In this document: positions 35,860 through 46,284 of the stretch, piece after piece
Layout of the letters: each line of letters begins with the position of its first letter
Numbering within the stretch: the stretch's first letter is position 1
Assembly: GCA_032622095.1 (NCBI GenBank)
Contig: CP136067.1
Location: 179,402,556 to 179,466,555, forward strand
DNA from: Siphonodentalium dalli
Taxonomy: Eukaryota > Mollusca > Scaphopoda > Gadilida > Siphonodentaliidae
DNA: 64,000 nucleotides
Direction of reading: 5' to 3'
The notes under the pieces: generated by a model
Told to the model about the DNA's origin: nothing
Seen by the model: the letters and a program-made list of their open reading frames with translations, nothing else
Databases searched by the model: none
Position numbers and translations under genes: made by a program

Positions 35860-36916
35860 CCTGACAAAAAGACAGATTGGAAGAAGTACGTAGGACCGTT
35901 TGTGCATGCATACAATTGTACACAACACGAGAGTACGAGGGTTTCACCGTACGCACTAATGTTTGGCAGTAGACCAAAAATGCCAATAGATGCAGCTTTC
36001 GGTATAGGTGAAGAAAGTAAAGATGGAAGTGTAAAAGAATATATAGAAAATATGAGAATAATAATGTCAGAAGCCCAAGATAAAGTAGAGAAAGCTGTTT
36101 CTGAAAAACAAAACAGGTCAGAAAAGAACTATAACAGAAAGGCGAGAGCAACAAAAGTATATAGAGGAGATAGAGTATTGCTCAGAAAACTAGCATTTCA
36201 AGGACCCCACAAATTGGCTGATAAATATGAAGAACCTATCTATACTATAATGGATCAACCTATAGATGATATTCCAGTTTATGTTGTAAAATCAACAGAC
36301 GGAATCAAGAAGACAATCCATAGGAATCATATTTTGCCAGTGGATTGGAAAATCCAAGAGACAAATCAAACTGAACCGGCTAATAATGAGCCAGAAAAAG
36401 AAATGGAACTAGAAGATGAGTCAGATAATGAGATGGTCTGCATAAAGAAGGGTGCACCCAATGAAGAATTAGATAATGATGAAGTCGAACAAGGACAAGC
36501 TATAGATTTAACTTCTATGGAAAATGGAGAAGATGAAATAGAGACCAGGGGAGATGATTTAGAAGTCTCAACGACTGAAATAATTATCGGATCTTACCCA
36601 ACCAAGTGACGACTTGGAAACAACTGATGTACAGAAAGTGCACAAAGTTGTAGAGGGGGAAGAAGTCACTGACGCTAGCCAAACACAAACAGTTGATCAA
36701 TTACACCCACCAGTTCCACAAAGGAGATCCAGTAGACCAGTGAAGAAACCAAAGTGAAGTGAAGATTTTGTTGCTTACAGAGCAATTGATTATGGAGGAA
36801 GTAATCAAGCATTGGTAACAAAAACAAATTTGTTACGTTCACTTACGGCAAAGCAAGTATTCACTGACATGAATCCAGACAAGATTCAAAAGATATTAGA
36901 ATCTATTCTAGATTAG
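35860..36916 (+). pseudogene. Ty3/gypsy integrase C-terminal part
   Basis: The open frame begins inside the integrase: VHAYNCTQHESTRVSPYALM, FGSRPKMPIDAAFG (the usual PxxLMFGRxPRLPID region after the catalytic core), a coiled EKAVSEKQNRSEKNYN stretch, YRGDRVLLRK (GPY/F-like region) and the TIHRNHILPVD end. An acidic tail follows to 36607. A one-base shift near 36590 opens a further frame (QRRSSRPVKKPK, stop, SEDFVAYRAI) to a stop at 36914. Gag, protease, reverse transcriptase, RNase H and the DDE core are absent: only about 60 bp separate the primer site from this piece, so a large internal deletion has occurred. Confidence 0.88.
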
Positions 36917-37930
36917 TTTTATGACTAAATTGTCCATTTGAGGGAATGCTGAGGTATGTTTATAGCACATTTTAGATGGAAGAGACAGATGGGGTATGTG
37001 AATTTTAAATTGCATAAGGTAAGTGCTTGAAGTATTAAGGTGTTTTGGCGGCCTTACGGTATTTATGCAAATTGGAGGAAATGAGAAATATATTAATACA
37101 AATATATATAAACAAAAAATTATAATTCATTTTCATAAATTTGATTACATTTTAAATAATTATTGTTTTCGCAGGCTATTTATTTGCCTGCTGTGGCATC
37201 GCTGATGATAAAATGAGCCATAAACTCTATTTGTATCAATGGGGTTAGAGCCGCAGTAAGGGTAAACATGAACATGTCTTAGATATATCATTTCATGCCC
37301 TAGTAGCTAATATGTATTTATGATGTTTTTACTATTTCATATTTTTGATTTACAGACTAGGTGATGCATACTATCTCAATATAACAGGGACCTTCTAGGA
37401 TTATTTCAGCTGACGATCCAGTGTTGCTAAAAAACCATTGGAGGTTCCAGATATACAAGAAATTTTCCTTTATTTAAACAGGTAGTCTGGGGATAGTATT
37501 GCAAGCCAGTCAACATATTGGTGTTTTGTTTAATGTTTGTCAAATTTGTATAATTTTACAGCTACTTAGATCATGATAAATAATGACCCTTCAAGGATTT
37601 CATGAGACATTGTGAGACCAATGCCTAACAAGTGACATTTGTTGTAAAAAGTTTCATTTCCAGCTTACATATTTGACTGGTAATAAGTCAAATATTTGGA
37701 CACTGTATATAGTATCCAGGGAAGCATTTAGATGTTTAAAAGTACATTTTGAAGTACTCAGAAGGTGTAATTTGTACACCTAATTGTTTGGTGACAATAG
37801 CAGGCAGAAATTTACATTTAATTTCTGAACTAGTTTGAAATTGAAATAAATATTTTTTTTTTGAAATTTTGTACAGATTTTTGTCCAATTGTTTTTTATA
37901 TATTTTGAAATGATCGGGACATCATTTAAA
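36917..37930 (+). other. 3' untranslated part of the gypsy element
   Basis: About 1 kb between the last frame and the polypurine tract, without coding potential. T9 run at 37852. Confidence 0.5.
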
Positions 37931-38814
37931 CTGAAGGGAAGAGTATGTGGTAGAGTGAATGTTGGACGTAATATGTGGCAGAATTAACATAGCACCTTTA
38001 AAATTTATATTTAGAAAAAGCACATGGAAATTGTTTACACTTATTCACTATTAAGTATTAACCAATAAAAACTACACACCTGACAAAATTTAGTAAACCG
38101 TTTTTCCCGCGTTTTGGTTGTTACGTCACAACCTCGTTATCGGAGTTCTATCTCTTTCTCCAACCTCGATTCTAGCGAAAGAGTCGCAAATATATTTGGC
38201 TTGTTTAGCCATCATTTTATTCACATAATGTCTAAGTAATAATGGAAGGCCAATACAGATAGTTGGGAGTGCCTTTGTCTCACCGACAAGGTAAATACAA
38301 TTGTTTCAATTATTCATATCAATTCCGATGGCGGCATATACTTTTTTAAGTCATTATATTTACACTGTTAATCATTTGAACTTTTTTATGGGTGAGGAGG
38401 AAGTTTTGATATTACAAGTGCATGAAGCACAGTAATCACTGTCAGTTATAAAGTAATCACAAGTCAGTAATAAATGAAATAAATAACAAAGTATCTAGCA
38501 AATGTTCAGTTCATTTACTATTGTTGTATTTTGGTTATTGCAGAGGAATTCCGGAGATCTGTAAAAGCTAGTCACATGTATACCTGTAGAACGACATTTG
38601 TACAGCGCTGTATACCTATATCATATATAGACATTTTAAGGTGAGACCTTTCCATTATTCACCTCCAACCCTCATGGCGAAGAAATTAGATATATACACA
38701 TGTTTCTCGGACTCATACAACTTTTGACCGTCGTGTATACACATGCATACCAAATATATATACACATGTGCATACATGTATAACAATTTCCATGAGAAAG
38801 GAATCCCTGCGACA
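37931..38814 (+). repeat. Polypurine tract and 3' LTR (869 bp) of the gypsy element
   Basis: CTGAAGGGAAGAG (37931-37943) is the polypurine primer. The LTR starts TGTGGTAGAGTG at 37946 and ends CTGCGACA at 38814 (TG...CA). Positions 38303-38814 match the 5' LTR. A TTGGTTATTGCAG acceptor-like site occurs in both LTRs. A target duplication cannot be tested because the other LTR lost its outer end. Confidence 0.85.
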
Positions 38815-39631
38815 CATATCATGCACTTCAATAAGAGCTCGAAGATGTTGATGGATATAGGTTTTTTTTTGCGATTGCAACATGATTTATTTTCTCTGCT
38901 GCTTTCCATGGTGGGTCCACTGAAAAGCAAGACACCAGCATGAGGACTTCCAAAAAAACCGACAGAAAGACTTTCAATTACCTTGCGGTATTTTGCTACT
39001 GGTTTTATTCTGATAAACTATTTAGTATTTTACACAGGTCGGACACAGGTGCCAAATGAGGTAAATTGGTAAATACTTCTTCGACCATAAAGTGCGATTA
39101 CGGGAGAGCCGTTTGCATCGTAAACGTCACACTAACATGATTTAATATGATTTCAGTCTTGTTTCCTCAGCCATTTTCAACTTTTGGCAGAAGTTAGATA
39201 AACGCTCTTTATTGCTACCATATCAGGAATAGACTACATCGGAACGCTCTTTGTTCTTCCCTGTCGTGCAAATGGCTGTTTTGTGTTTGGGACCCAAACA
39301 CCGTAATCACAGTTGTCTTTTTCATTAATTCAATGCTTCTTTTTGAGTTACACAATGCTCGTAGAAAGGTAGTTCAGATATTTATCGCCCTATTTTTCGA
39401 AACTGAGAAAAGTCAAACATAAAGCAACGCAGACAACGACACACGCTTGTAGCGTGTCGTAAACATGATTTCAACCACTTTCATGATTTAGTGAGATAAA
39501 ATTTATAGAAGGTCCGATTGGATAATTTACGATATATTAATACAGATAACAGTGGGAGGGGCTAAAATTGTCATACGTCCCTCTATAGATGTTCCGATGG
39601 AAAATATTGTAGTGAATTTACCTTTACTTTT
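38815..39631. other. Spacer with a family A motif
   Basis: At 39196-39262 a short piece (AAACGCTCTTTATTGCTACC, then a second AACGCTCTTT) matches the interior of MITE family A. A related piece is at 19505. No gene. Confidence 0.45.
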
Positions 39632-39957
39632 AAGGGCTTTGTGGACCCAATTTTTCCAAATTTGTTTTGAGTCCAAATAAATGATTCTGTTCATATATAT
39701 TAGTAATAATAGAAACCATGCCCATTGATGAACCATTTGAAGAGTATACTTCATTGTCGATTATGTTAGAATTACAAAATGTGAACTTTATTGAGATTAA
39801 AAAAAATAATTAATTTACAGGCAATGGTCCAAGAAAAACAAAGTCCAAAACTAAGAATCAAATATGGGAATATGTACTGAACACTGATGAATGATGTACT
39901 ACAAACAATATTATATTGTTTGAGCGTTCTTGGAAAAAATTACTTTGAACCTGTTGT

Positions 39958-40831
39958 TAGGGTCCGGCGAAGCTTCGAGATTCGATTCGATTCGAAATCG
40001 TCTTACTGATTCGAAATCGATCGTGTGATTCGAATGTAGTTCGAATCACAATATTAACCTCATTCTGTACGAACTTGTTGAACAGCGTGTCCTACAAAAG
40101 CTCTAAAACAAACGCACGCAGATGTCGTTGCGAACGCCGTCGGTGCACGAGATGCGGTCCTGTTTCGTTCAGTAAATTATTGCTCTTGGGTCGTCGCGGC
40201 AGCGAAATATCCATATCAACGATCCATCTCTTGTGCCCTTCCCTACTTTTTATTTATCCAAAGTTATAATGGCGGAAATTAAAAGTTATTTTGAATGCAG
40301 CGTTGACAAATTCAGGTGCAAATTGTGCACGACTGTACTATCAGTTCAAAAAACGGGCACTACCTCCCACTTATGGGCACACCTTAGCCGCAGTCATCCT
40401 GAAATCCACCATAAGGGCAAAAGAAAAGACTCAACACGAAAATTAACCGGCAACACGTCTAGTAGTAGCGGCGATGCGGGCGAGCCCCTAAAAAGAAACA
40501 GTTGTCACTAGCCACCTTTACGATGAAGAAAGAATTGGGCCCCGATGAAAAAAAAAGTACGACAGAGTACGATTTATCTCGTCATATTTTCATGTGCCGT
40601 TCTCAACATTTTTTATTGTGACGCAGGTCCACACGGCAAGCTGCCAAACACGCACAGGTGATGGCATGGGGAGACACTCGCGCTGCAGCGGGATCGCCGA
40701 CATAAATCTAGTTCTTGTCGATTTACCACGGGGAGTAAGATTCGATTCGAGATTCGATTCGATGTGAAATCCGTGTGTCTGATTCGATTCAAGATTCGAT
40801 TTGAACAAAATCGCTGATTCGCCGGACCCTA
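39958..40831 (+). mobile_element. Internally deleted hAT transposon with 8-bp target duplication
   Basis: Inverted ends TAGGGTCCGGCGAA and TTCGCCGGACCCTA. The 8-bp direct duplication CCTGTTGT lies immediately outside (39950-39957 and 40832-40839). Subterminal regions at both ends are dense in ATTCGATTCGA. The 8-bp duplication and the BED finger inside are hAT hallmarks. At 874 bp it lacks the catalytic RNase-H-like region and the dimerisation domain. Confidence 0.93.
40269..40511 (+). CDS. hAT transposase N-terminal BED zinc finger only
   Basis: From ATG 40269 (an upstream in-frame start at 40233 is possible). It reads MAEIKSYFECSVDKFRCKLC and then TTVLSVQKTGTTSHLWAHLS-RSHPE, a BED finger: C-x2-C, then H-x4-H, with the hydrophobic L-x-x-H-L signature. 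A basic KRKDSTRK region follows and a stop at 40509, about 80 residues in all. Full-length hAT transposases are 500-700 residues, so this is the DNA-binding end alone. If expressed it could bind hAT ends without cutting. Confidence 0.8.
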   Translation: MAEIKSYFECSVDKFRCKLCTTVLSVQKTGTTSHLWAHLSRSHPEIHHKGKRKDSTRKLTGNTSSSSGDAGEPLKRNSCH

Positions 40832-41960
40832 CCTGTTGTTGACAAATGATATACTAACTTCACAATATGCTTGACAAAGAGACAGCAGTTTATGTGTCAC
40901 ATTATGTCCAGTCCAGTGTGAATGGCTTTTACCAGTGTCAACTTCACATCAGTGATTATCCTATGAGTGAGTGCTGACCTACATACTAGAAATAGTATGG
41001 CATGGTCTGGTAGGGTTTGATTGGGGATTAGCATTCTATTGTAAACAGAGTCCACTGCTTTACAATGACCAGCTGCTAACCCATGCATGCTGGCATCCGC
41101 ACAACCAATGTTTAAGCAAGTATGTATTATTTGTCAACAGCTGGTTCAAAGTAATTCAAGAAATAATTTTTTTTTTGGAGTACATCATTCATCATAGTGT
41201 TCAGTACATATTCCCATATTTAATTCTTAGATATGGACTTTGTTTTTCTTGGACCATTGCCTGTAAATTATATTTTTTTAAATCTCAATAAAGTTCACAT
41301 TTTGTATTTCTAACATAATGCACCATAAAGTATACTCATAAAATGTTGCATCAATTGGCATGGTTTCTATGATTACTAACATACATGAACAGAATCTTGT
41401 ATTTGGACTCTATAAAATTTTGGAAAAATGGGTCCATAAAGCCCTTAATGATGCACTCTCGTGATTTACAATTAAAAACTCTGATTTCATATAAAAGACA
41501 TCTTTAATACCTTTACTATCCTTCCACATGTGAACATGAACGTGCTGTCATCCCATTGCCTTAATGCCCTGAAATATATTAATATTTCATTACATAACAA
41601 TTAAATTAAACAATTAAAACAAGGGGTGCGCATCTGAAGATGGTGCTCGTCAGGTTTTTTTGTCTTAAAGAAAGCTTGCATGTTCTCAACACATTCGCAA
41701 ATATTTCAGGATTGAATACCAACGTGGAAAAATATATTGAAACCCTAAAAATAACCTGCTCAGGAGATTTAATACAAAACACGCAAAGTGGATAAGTATA
41801 AATATAATTACACATCCTCTTTGAAAAAACTATAGCCCAAAGAAGGGGTACATATGAACTTACACAAACTTGTGAGTTTGGTGGCGTGGTTCAAGGAGAG
41901 GTGTGCAGTTGAAATTCCATTAGAATCTCTATTAAGAGCAAACATTCTGTTCCAACTTAC

Positions 41961-42068
41961 CTCGCGTTGGATTCTGCCAATGATGGTGGAGTAGGTACCA
42001 TGAAATATAGTACCTACTCCATCATCCTTGAGCTTTTTCATCAACCCGTAAAACACAATTGAGAAGTC
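41961..42068 (-). CDS. TRPT1: TRPT1-like tRNA 2'-phosphotransferase, exon 3
   Basis: 108 nt = 36 codons, phase 0 at the entry, between CTAATTTTCAAG and the strong donor GCGAG/GTAAGT. It encodes DFSIVFYGLMKKLKDDGVGT and then IFHGTYSTIIGRIQRE. The HGTY motif, followed by an I-x-x-x-G/E turn, matches the V/Y-HGT element of Tpt1 that binds NAD. The following exon, expected to carry the R-M-x-R-x-H-I-H block, was not found on the minus strand down to the hAT element, so the gene is incomplete, has a long intron, or is truncated by the inverted duplication. Confidence 0.7.
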
Positions 42069-42511
42069 CTTGAAAATTAGGATTTATGGAACTATTGCAT
42101 ATATATTTGCCCCTGGCATCTGTTAGTCTAAATTTCTGAAAGCATCTGAACTGATTTGGATTAAATGTGTGGTGAATGTTCCTTTGGTTAATGCTTTTTA
42201 GGGGCCCGAGTTGAAAATATATCTGCTCTTTCCACCAGCTATGAATAATCAGAATTTATGACAATGTTAAGAATCTAAGAGTAGTTAATAGAACCTTTAA
42301 ATAAAACCTTTTAGTTGCCTCAGATCAGGTGAGCACTCAAGTCTATTAATAGTCATTGGACTATCTTGTTCTACTTAGTCTAACTCTGTCTTGATATATT
42401 GGGCCGTGCTGGCTTACATATTAATCATCTTGTGCACCAAGATGCTGAGCTCAAAGACAAAGAGACAAAGCATTTAATTAGACTAACATCTGAACACATA
42501 TAATTAATTAC

Positions 42512-42681
42512 CTTTCGAGTATGGCCCTGGTGGGCACTGATCAGCCACACAGATCCAACCCTTTTACATTTAAGGCGATCATTTGTCTTGATAATCCTCA
42601 CTGCGTTATTGATTTTAACCATCCCAAATTGTTTCATAAAGTTTTTGTTTCTCAAAATGAGATGAAGCTTGACAAAACCAC
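42512..42681 (-). CDS. TRPT1: TRPT1-like tRNA 2'-phosphotransferase, exon 2
   Basis: Acceptor ATGTTTTTTCAG, donor CGAAAG/GTAATT, 170 nt. The phase joins exactly to the previous exon (completing a Gly codon), giving QGGFVKLHLILRN. It continues with NNAVRIIKTNDRLKCKRV and the family hallmark SAHQGHT, equivalent to R-A-N-Q-G-H-S in KptA/Tpt1. The GFV-x-L start and the QGH motif with this spacing are the main grounds for the call. The Arg-Ala-Asn of the canonical motif is Ser-Ala-His here, so activity is not assured. Splicing consensus and open phase indicate a real host gene and not a retrocopy. Confidence 0.75.
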
Positions 42682-43280
42682 CTGAAAAAACATAAGGTAC
42701 CAAATGAAAGAGCTACTTATATACCACCATCTTGTATTGTTTGTGAGAGATGATTTATAAGAAACAATCCAGATAATTGAAACGATTCTATTCTATTGTT
42801 TGTGATGAAGGGCATGGCATTATTGCAAAATAAAAAAGTCCTATTATTACTTAGTCCGATTTTGCCTCTGATGTTGAAACTATTACCGCTGTCAACTCAA
42901 AAACAGCAGATTTTATTTTTACAATATAATACAACTTGACTTGAATCGTGGAAATGTTTAAAATTCAGAAGAATGCATGATCGGACACAAAATATATAGA
43001 CAGAACACAACGCGCATCTTAATCTTGTATTTCTCTTGTACTATACAACAATATCTATTCATTGGCTGGTATTCCATGTTGCGTGTGTCCCACGCCAATG
43101 GTGTGGAATAAAATACGAACACGAACAATACATGTACCACAAATTTTGTTACTTTACAAATATAGTTTATGGATGCATATATGCATACATATATACATGA
43201 GAAGATGCTGCAAAATATAAAAATAGGTCAATAGAGCTAAAAACAAAGTTAGTAGTGAATTTCAAATGAGTGAAACATAC

Positions 43281-43358
43281 CTTGGTCAAAAGTCAGGGAC
43301 TCGTAGCCCCTGACATGATGTCTAGCCACATGCACGAGCTTTCTGCCAATTGTTTTGT
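43281..43358 (-). CDS. TRPT1: TRPT1-like tRNA 2'-phosphotransferase, exon 1 of 3 seen
   Basis: Clean splice sites on the minus strand: TTTATTTCTTTTTCAG acceptor and CCAAG/GTATGT donor. The exon enters in phase 2 and leaves in phase 1, and encodes KTIGRKLVHVARHHVRGYES followed by LTFDQ. This fits the N-terminal L-x-x-x-L-R-H helix region of Tpt1/KptA proteins, which remove the splice-junction 2'-phosphate from tRNA using NAD. The usual LRHG reads ARHH here. An upstream exon with the start codon was not found. The next exon in the minus direction is at 42512-42681. Confidence 0.65.
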
Positions 43359-43602
43359 CTGAAAAAGAAATAAAAAATATTGCCCCAGATGGGGCAATAT
43401 TGGACAAGTATGAAAATACGTGCACTGAACTGATTTGAGTACTAAAACAGCCAGCATGTCTTCCCCTTTTATAAGAAGATGAACATTCTTTATTTTAAAG
43501 GATAATAGTGTTCAAGATTTTCTGTGGCTAATTGAGTTCAATTTTGCTGTATAAGTATGGAGTCAAGATTTTGTTCAAATCGATCCACTAACACTGGAGT
43601 AA
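43359..43602. other. Spacer with a short perfect hairpin
   Basis: AATATTGCCCC-AGAT-GGGGCAATATT at 43376-43402 is an 11-bp stem with a 4-nt loop, lying just 5' (minus strand) of the first TRPT1-like exon, in or next to its intron. Confidence 0.7.
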
Positions 43603-43984
43603 TTAACCCTTTACCCAACAAACCGGCCAAATAAAGCTTCAACAGCCTAAAATATCTTCGGTCTGTCTCAATAGAACCATACAAATATGGATATCATTGG
43701 AACCGGCTCCTTGACCGCATTGTGAAAGTTACAGTTATGCCCTGTGCCAATGCATTCTCATATATATGCGAGTCGACCATAGGTCGCCTCGCAAATATAA
43801 GAGAATGCATTGGCTTAAAAAAAAAATCTTTTTTTACCATTTTTTCTTACATTCTTTAACAATTTTATAATTTTTAATGTGTTAAGCCAATGCATTCTCT
43901 TATATATGCGAGGCGACCTATGGTCGACTCGCATATATAAGAGAATGCCTTGGCACAGGGCCCTTCTGTTGGGTAAAGGGTTAA
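43603..43984. mobile_element. TTAA MITE family B: palindrome whose arms are hairpins
   Basis: TTAA at both ends, then CCCTTTACCCAACA and TGTTGGGTAAAGGG as terminal repeats (piggyBac-like TTAACCC start). The interior carries a hairpin at 43747-43817 and a second at 43885-43956; both use the CCAATGCATTCTC...TATATGCGAG stem. The two hairpins are also inverted copies of each other around an A10/T7 spacer (43817-43885). The element is shared in part with 20848-21067. It is 382 bp long, without coding capacity. Confidence 0.85.
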
Positions 43985-44461
43985 CCACATCAGCTCAAGC
44001 TTCCACCCATCTGCAATCAGCTTCAGCTGAAGGTGTCTATGACTACCAGTATATATTGATGGATTTATGACCAAGTCCTAATTGCATGTTCTTCTGTATT
44101 CAAATGTATGTTCTTAGGTCTTCAAATATTAGACGATTATAATTCTAAAAGATAATGCTGTTCACGATTATATTTATATATAGCTTACTTTGAATACTAT
44201 TATCCTTTAAAGAATGTGGGCCCTAGCACTTAACAGTAGGGAGGTTAAAATTTGAACATTTATATAAACAGGAACATTGCAATTATATGTATTGAGCAAG
44301 TTGCCACTAAATTAACAATGTAGAGAGGCCTAGTTTAATACATGTCAAATCTTAACCTCCATATTATAGATCAAAATTGGAATAAACTGTTAAGCTTAAG
44401 CGGCATTCATGCTGAACAGACTCAGAACTCCTGGTGGGAAAATAATCAATCATGATATATT

Positions 44462-44768
44462 TTAAAGGTACTCAATCTGATCAGACATTCCTAAATTACT
44501 ATTTATTTGGCTTCGGGGGGTAAAACAATATTTGATTCGAGTCAAAGAACCCACCCATCAAAGCTCAGAGTGATCAGATATCAATTTTTGAAGTTTGTTA
44601 ATTTCTCGAGATGTGGCCCAGAAAAGACGTGGTCCAACGGACAAATTACGGATGAAGATGGATAACTCTAAAATAGAGTTGTTATTATTATCGAATCACA
44701 ATATGTTTTACACCCGAAGCCAAAGAAATAGTAACTCAGGAGCGTCTGATCGGATTCAGTATCTTTAA
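44462..44768. mobile_element. TTAA MITE family C, copy 1
   Basis: TTAA at 44462-44465 and 44765-44768. Inverted ends AGGTACTCAATCTGATCAGA and the complement of TCTGATCGGATTCAGTATCT. Inner arms share ATTTATTTGGCTTCGGGGGG and its inverse, so the arms are long (about 65 bp). Second copy at 52005. Confidence 0.8.
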
Positions 44769-44844
44769 GATTTTTCTCCCACTATTACCAACATTTGTTC
44801 TTTAACTTCATCATATCTGTTATATAGTAATATACTTTACATCT

Positions 44845-45103
44845 CGGGTGGTCCAGACAGTATAGAGTGCTCTGACAGTAAAGTCATAGGCCGTCCAGCG
44901 CTGACAAAGCTGGCTTCGACCACAGATAAGCGCGGATTCGTGAAACCACTAAAAGGGAGTGTATTCAGATTTGTGATTATGGGCAAGTTTGTCAAGGGGT
45001 CGATTCATGCAGTGAATTTTACCCTCTGCATAGTCTTTCCTCATAAAAATGAAAACATCGTGATATGGTCTAGCATCTGATACGACGATAAACCCCAACT
45101 ACT
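44845..45103 (+). mobile_element. tRNA-derived SINE candidate
   Basis: Starts CGGGTGGTCCAGACAGTATAG with an A-box-like region, followed about 50 bp later by GGCTTCGACCACA (B-box-like GGTTCGANNCC). It ends in ACGACGATAAACCCCAACTAC, which resembles the 3' tail of SINEs common in lophotrochozoans. About 260 bp. Degenerate boxes suggest an old copy. Confidence 0.55.
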
Positions 45104-45783
45104 ATACATCTGTTTTATTACTAGTTACATTTGTAACATTTGTACATCTATCTACATTGAAAACAAGTATTGCATAATATGGAATTATATAATAACTTGC
45201 TATGCTTGATGTTCAGGTATCAGTACTAACAAAGTGTGAACTCAGTTCTTATTTCTGATCATGATTATAGGAGATATGTAGTCTTGCTGATATGTCACTG
45301 TCTTCTCAATTTGTTTTGATGGAAACTGTTTCAGTTGCAGTATTAGTGAATTATAAAAAAAATTAATTCATATGTAAAAAATGCTCATTTATAACTAGGC
45401 ATTATCAGTAATGACAGTAAGTTAATATCTGAGATAAGCGGTGAATCATTGCAAACCTAGTTATGTTACAGGAAATTTTCAGTTTGGATGGATGACCAAA
45501 AATATTTAAGTCCCATTTAATGAGAAATTTAGAATTGAGAATTTAAGACAGAAAACAGATAGGCATGTCCAGCGAATACTGCTTGCGCCTGGCTGGGATA
45601 TAGACTGAACAGATCTGGATTGGGACAAATCGATAGTAAATTAGTAATCTTGAAAGAATTATTTCATTCCACATTGTCTTGAATGTGTGGATGATAAAAC
45701 AGATGATGGCCACGCGGCAGCTTTTTTTCGGAATCATTCATAAAACATATTATTTATTTTTCCACATCTGTGGTGAACTTCAA
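45104..45783. other. Spacer, nothing recognised
   Basis: No supported frames or repeats. Confidence 0.4.
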
Positions 45784-46284
45784 TTAAAGGTACGGTTGGC
45801 CTTGGCGGTGGGTATCATGTGAAAATATTTCCACCCGTCAAAAACCGCCACAAACAGAAAGAACATCAAAATGTAGACAGACTTTGTCCGTATACAAATA
45901 AGAAATATCGCATAAACAGTATGTTATTGTCATACCTTTGGCCATTGTTATGTAAACAAAAGCATAAAAAGTAACTTTTCTGGTGTTTGTTTATATTATG
46001 ATGGTAAACATAAAGAGCGTTCTTTGTTGGTGAATTCCTGATATGGAACGAATAAAGAACGTTTATGCCATTTGTGTGTGATTAGCCAGCAGCATTGTGC
46101 TGTCTTCTGTAACACAATCAGGCTCTTGCTTAGGTAAAATATAGTAAATCGTTATGATAACATGCTGTTTACGCGATGGTCATGGTATATATTAACGAAC
46201 TGTATGCGTTTTAATGTTTTTCTGTTTACGGTGATTGGAACAAATATGAATATTTTCGACAACTAAGGCCTCGCGTACCTTTAA
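45784..46284 (+). mobile_element. TTAA MITE family A, copy 2 (complete)
   Basis: TTAA at 45784-45787 and 46281-46284; inverted ends AGGTACGGTTGGCCTT and the complement of AAGGCCTCGCGTACCT. 501 bp. The interior contains CATAAAGAGCGTTC and GAACGAATAAAGAACG, an imperfect internal inversion, and no transposase. It is very similar to copy 3 at 63540. It serves as the reference copy. Confidence 0.88.

Larger units (their letters stand above)
39632..41446. repeat. Inverted duplication, about 270-bp arms
   Basis: 39632-39902 and the complement of 41178-41446 align throughout (AAGGGCTTT, GATTCTGTTCAT, CATAGAAACCATGCC and AAAATGTGAACTTTATTGAG blocks), at about 85-90 percent by eye. The right arm carries AATAAA at about 41287 in a 3'-end-like context. 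A hAT element (39958-40831) sits inside the loop. This may be an old fold-back element or two opposed copies of a gene end. Confidence 0.8.

Noticed and set aside
41606-41960. Extension of the TRPT1-like exon 3 through its donor (frame to 41808)
   Set aside because: The GTAAGT donor is strong, and the continuing peptide lacks the R-M-x-R-x-H-I-H block expected next.
44845-44925. Functional tRNA gene
   Set aside because: Arms do not pair into a cloverleaf and the anticodon region is unclear. Better explained as a SINE head.
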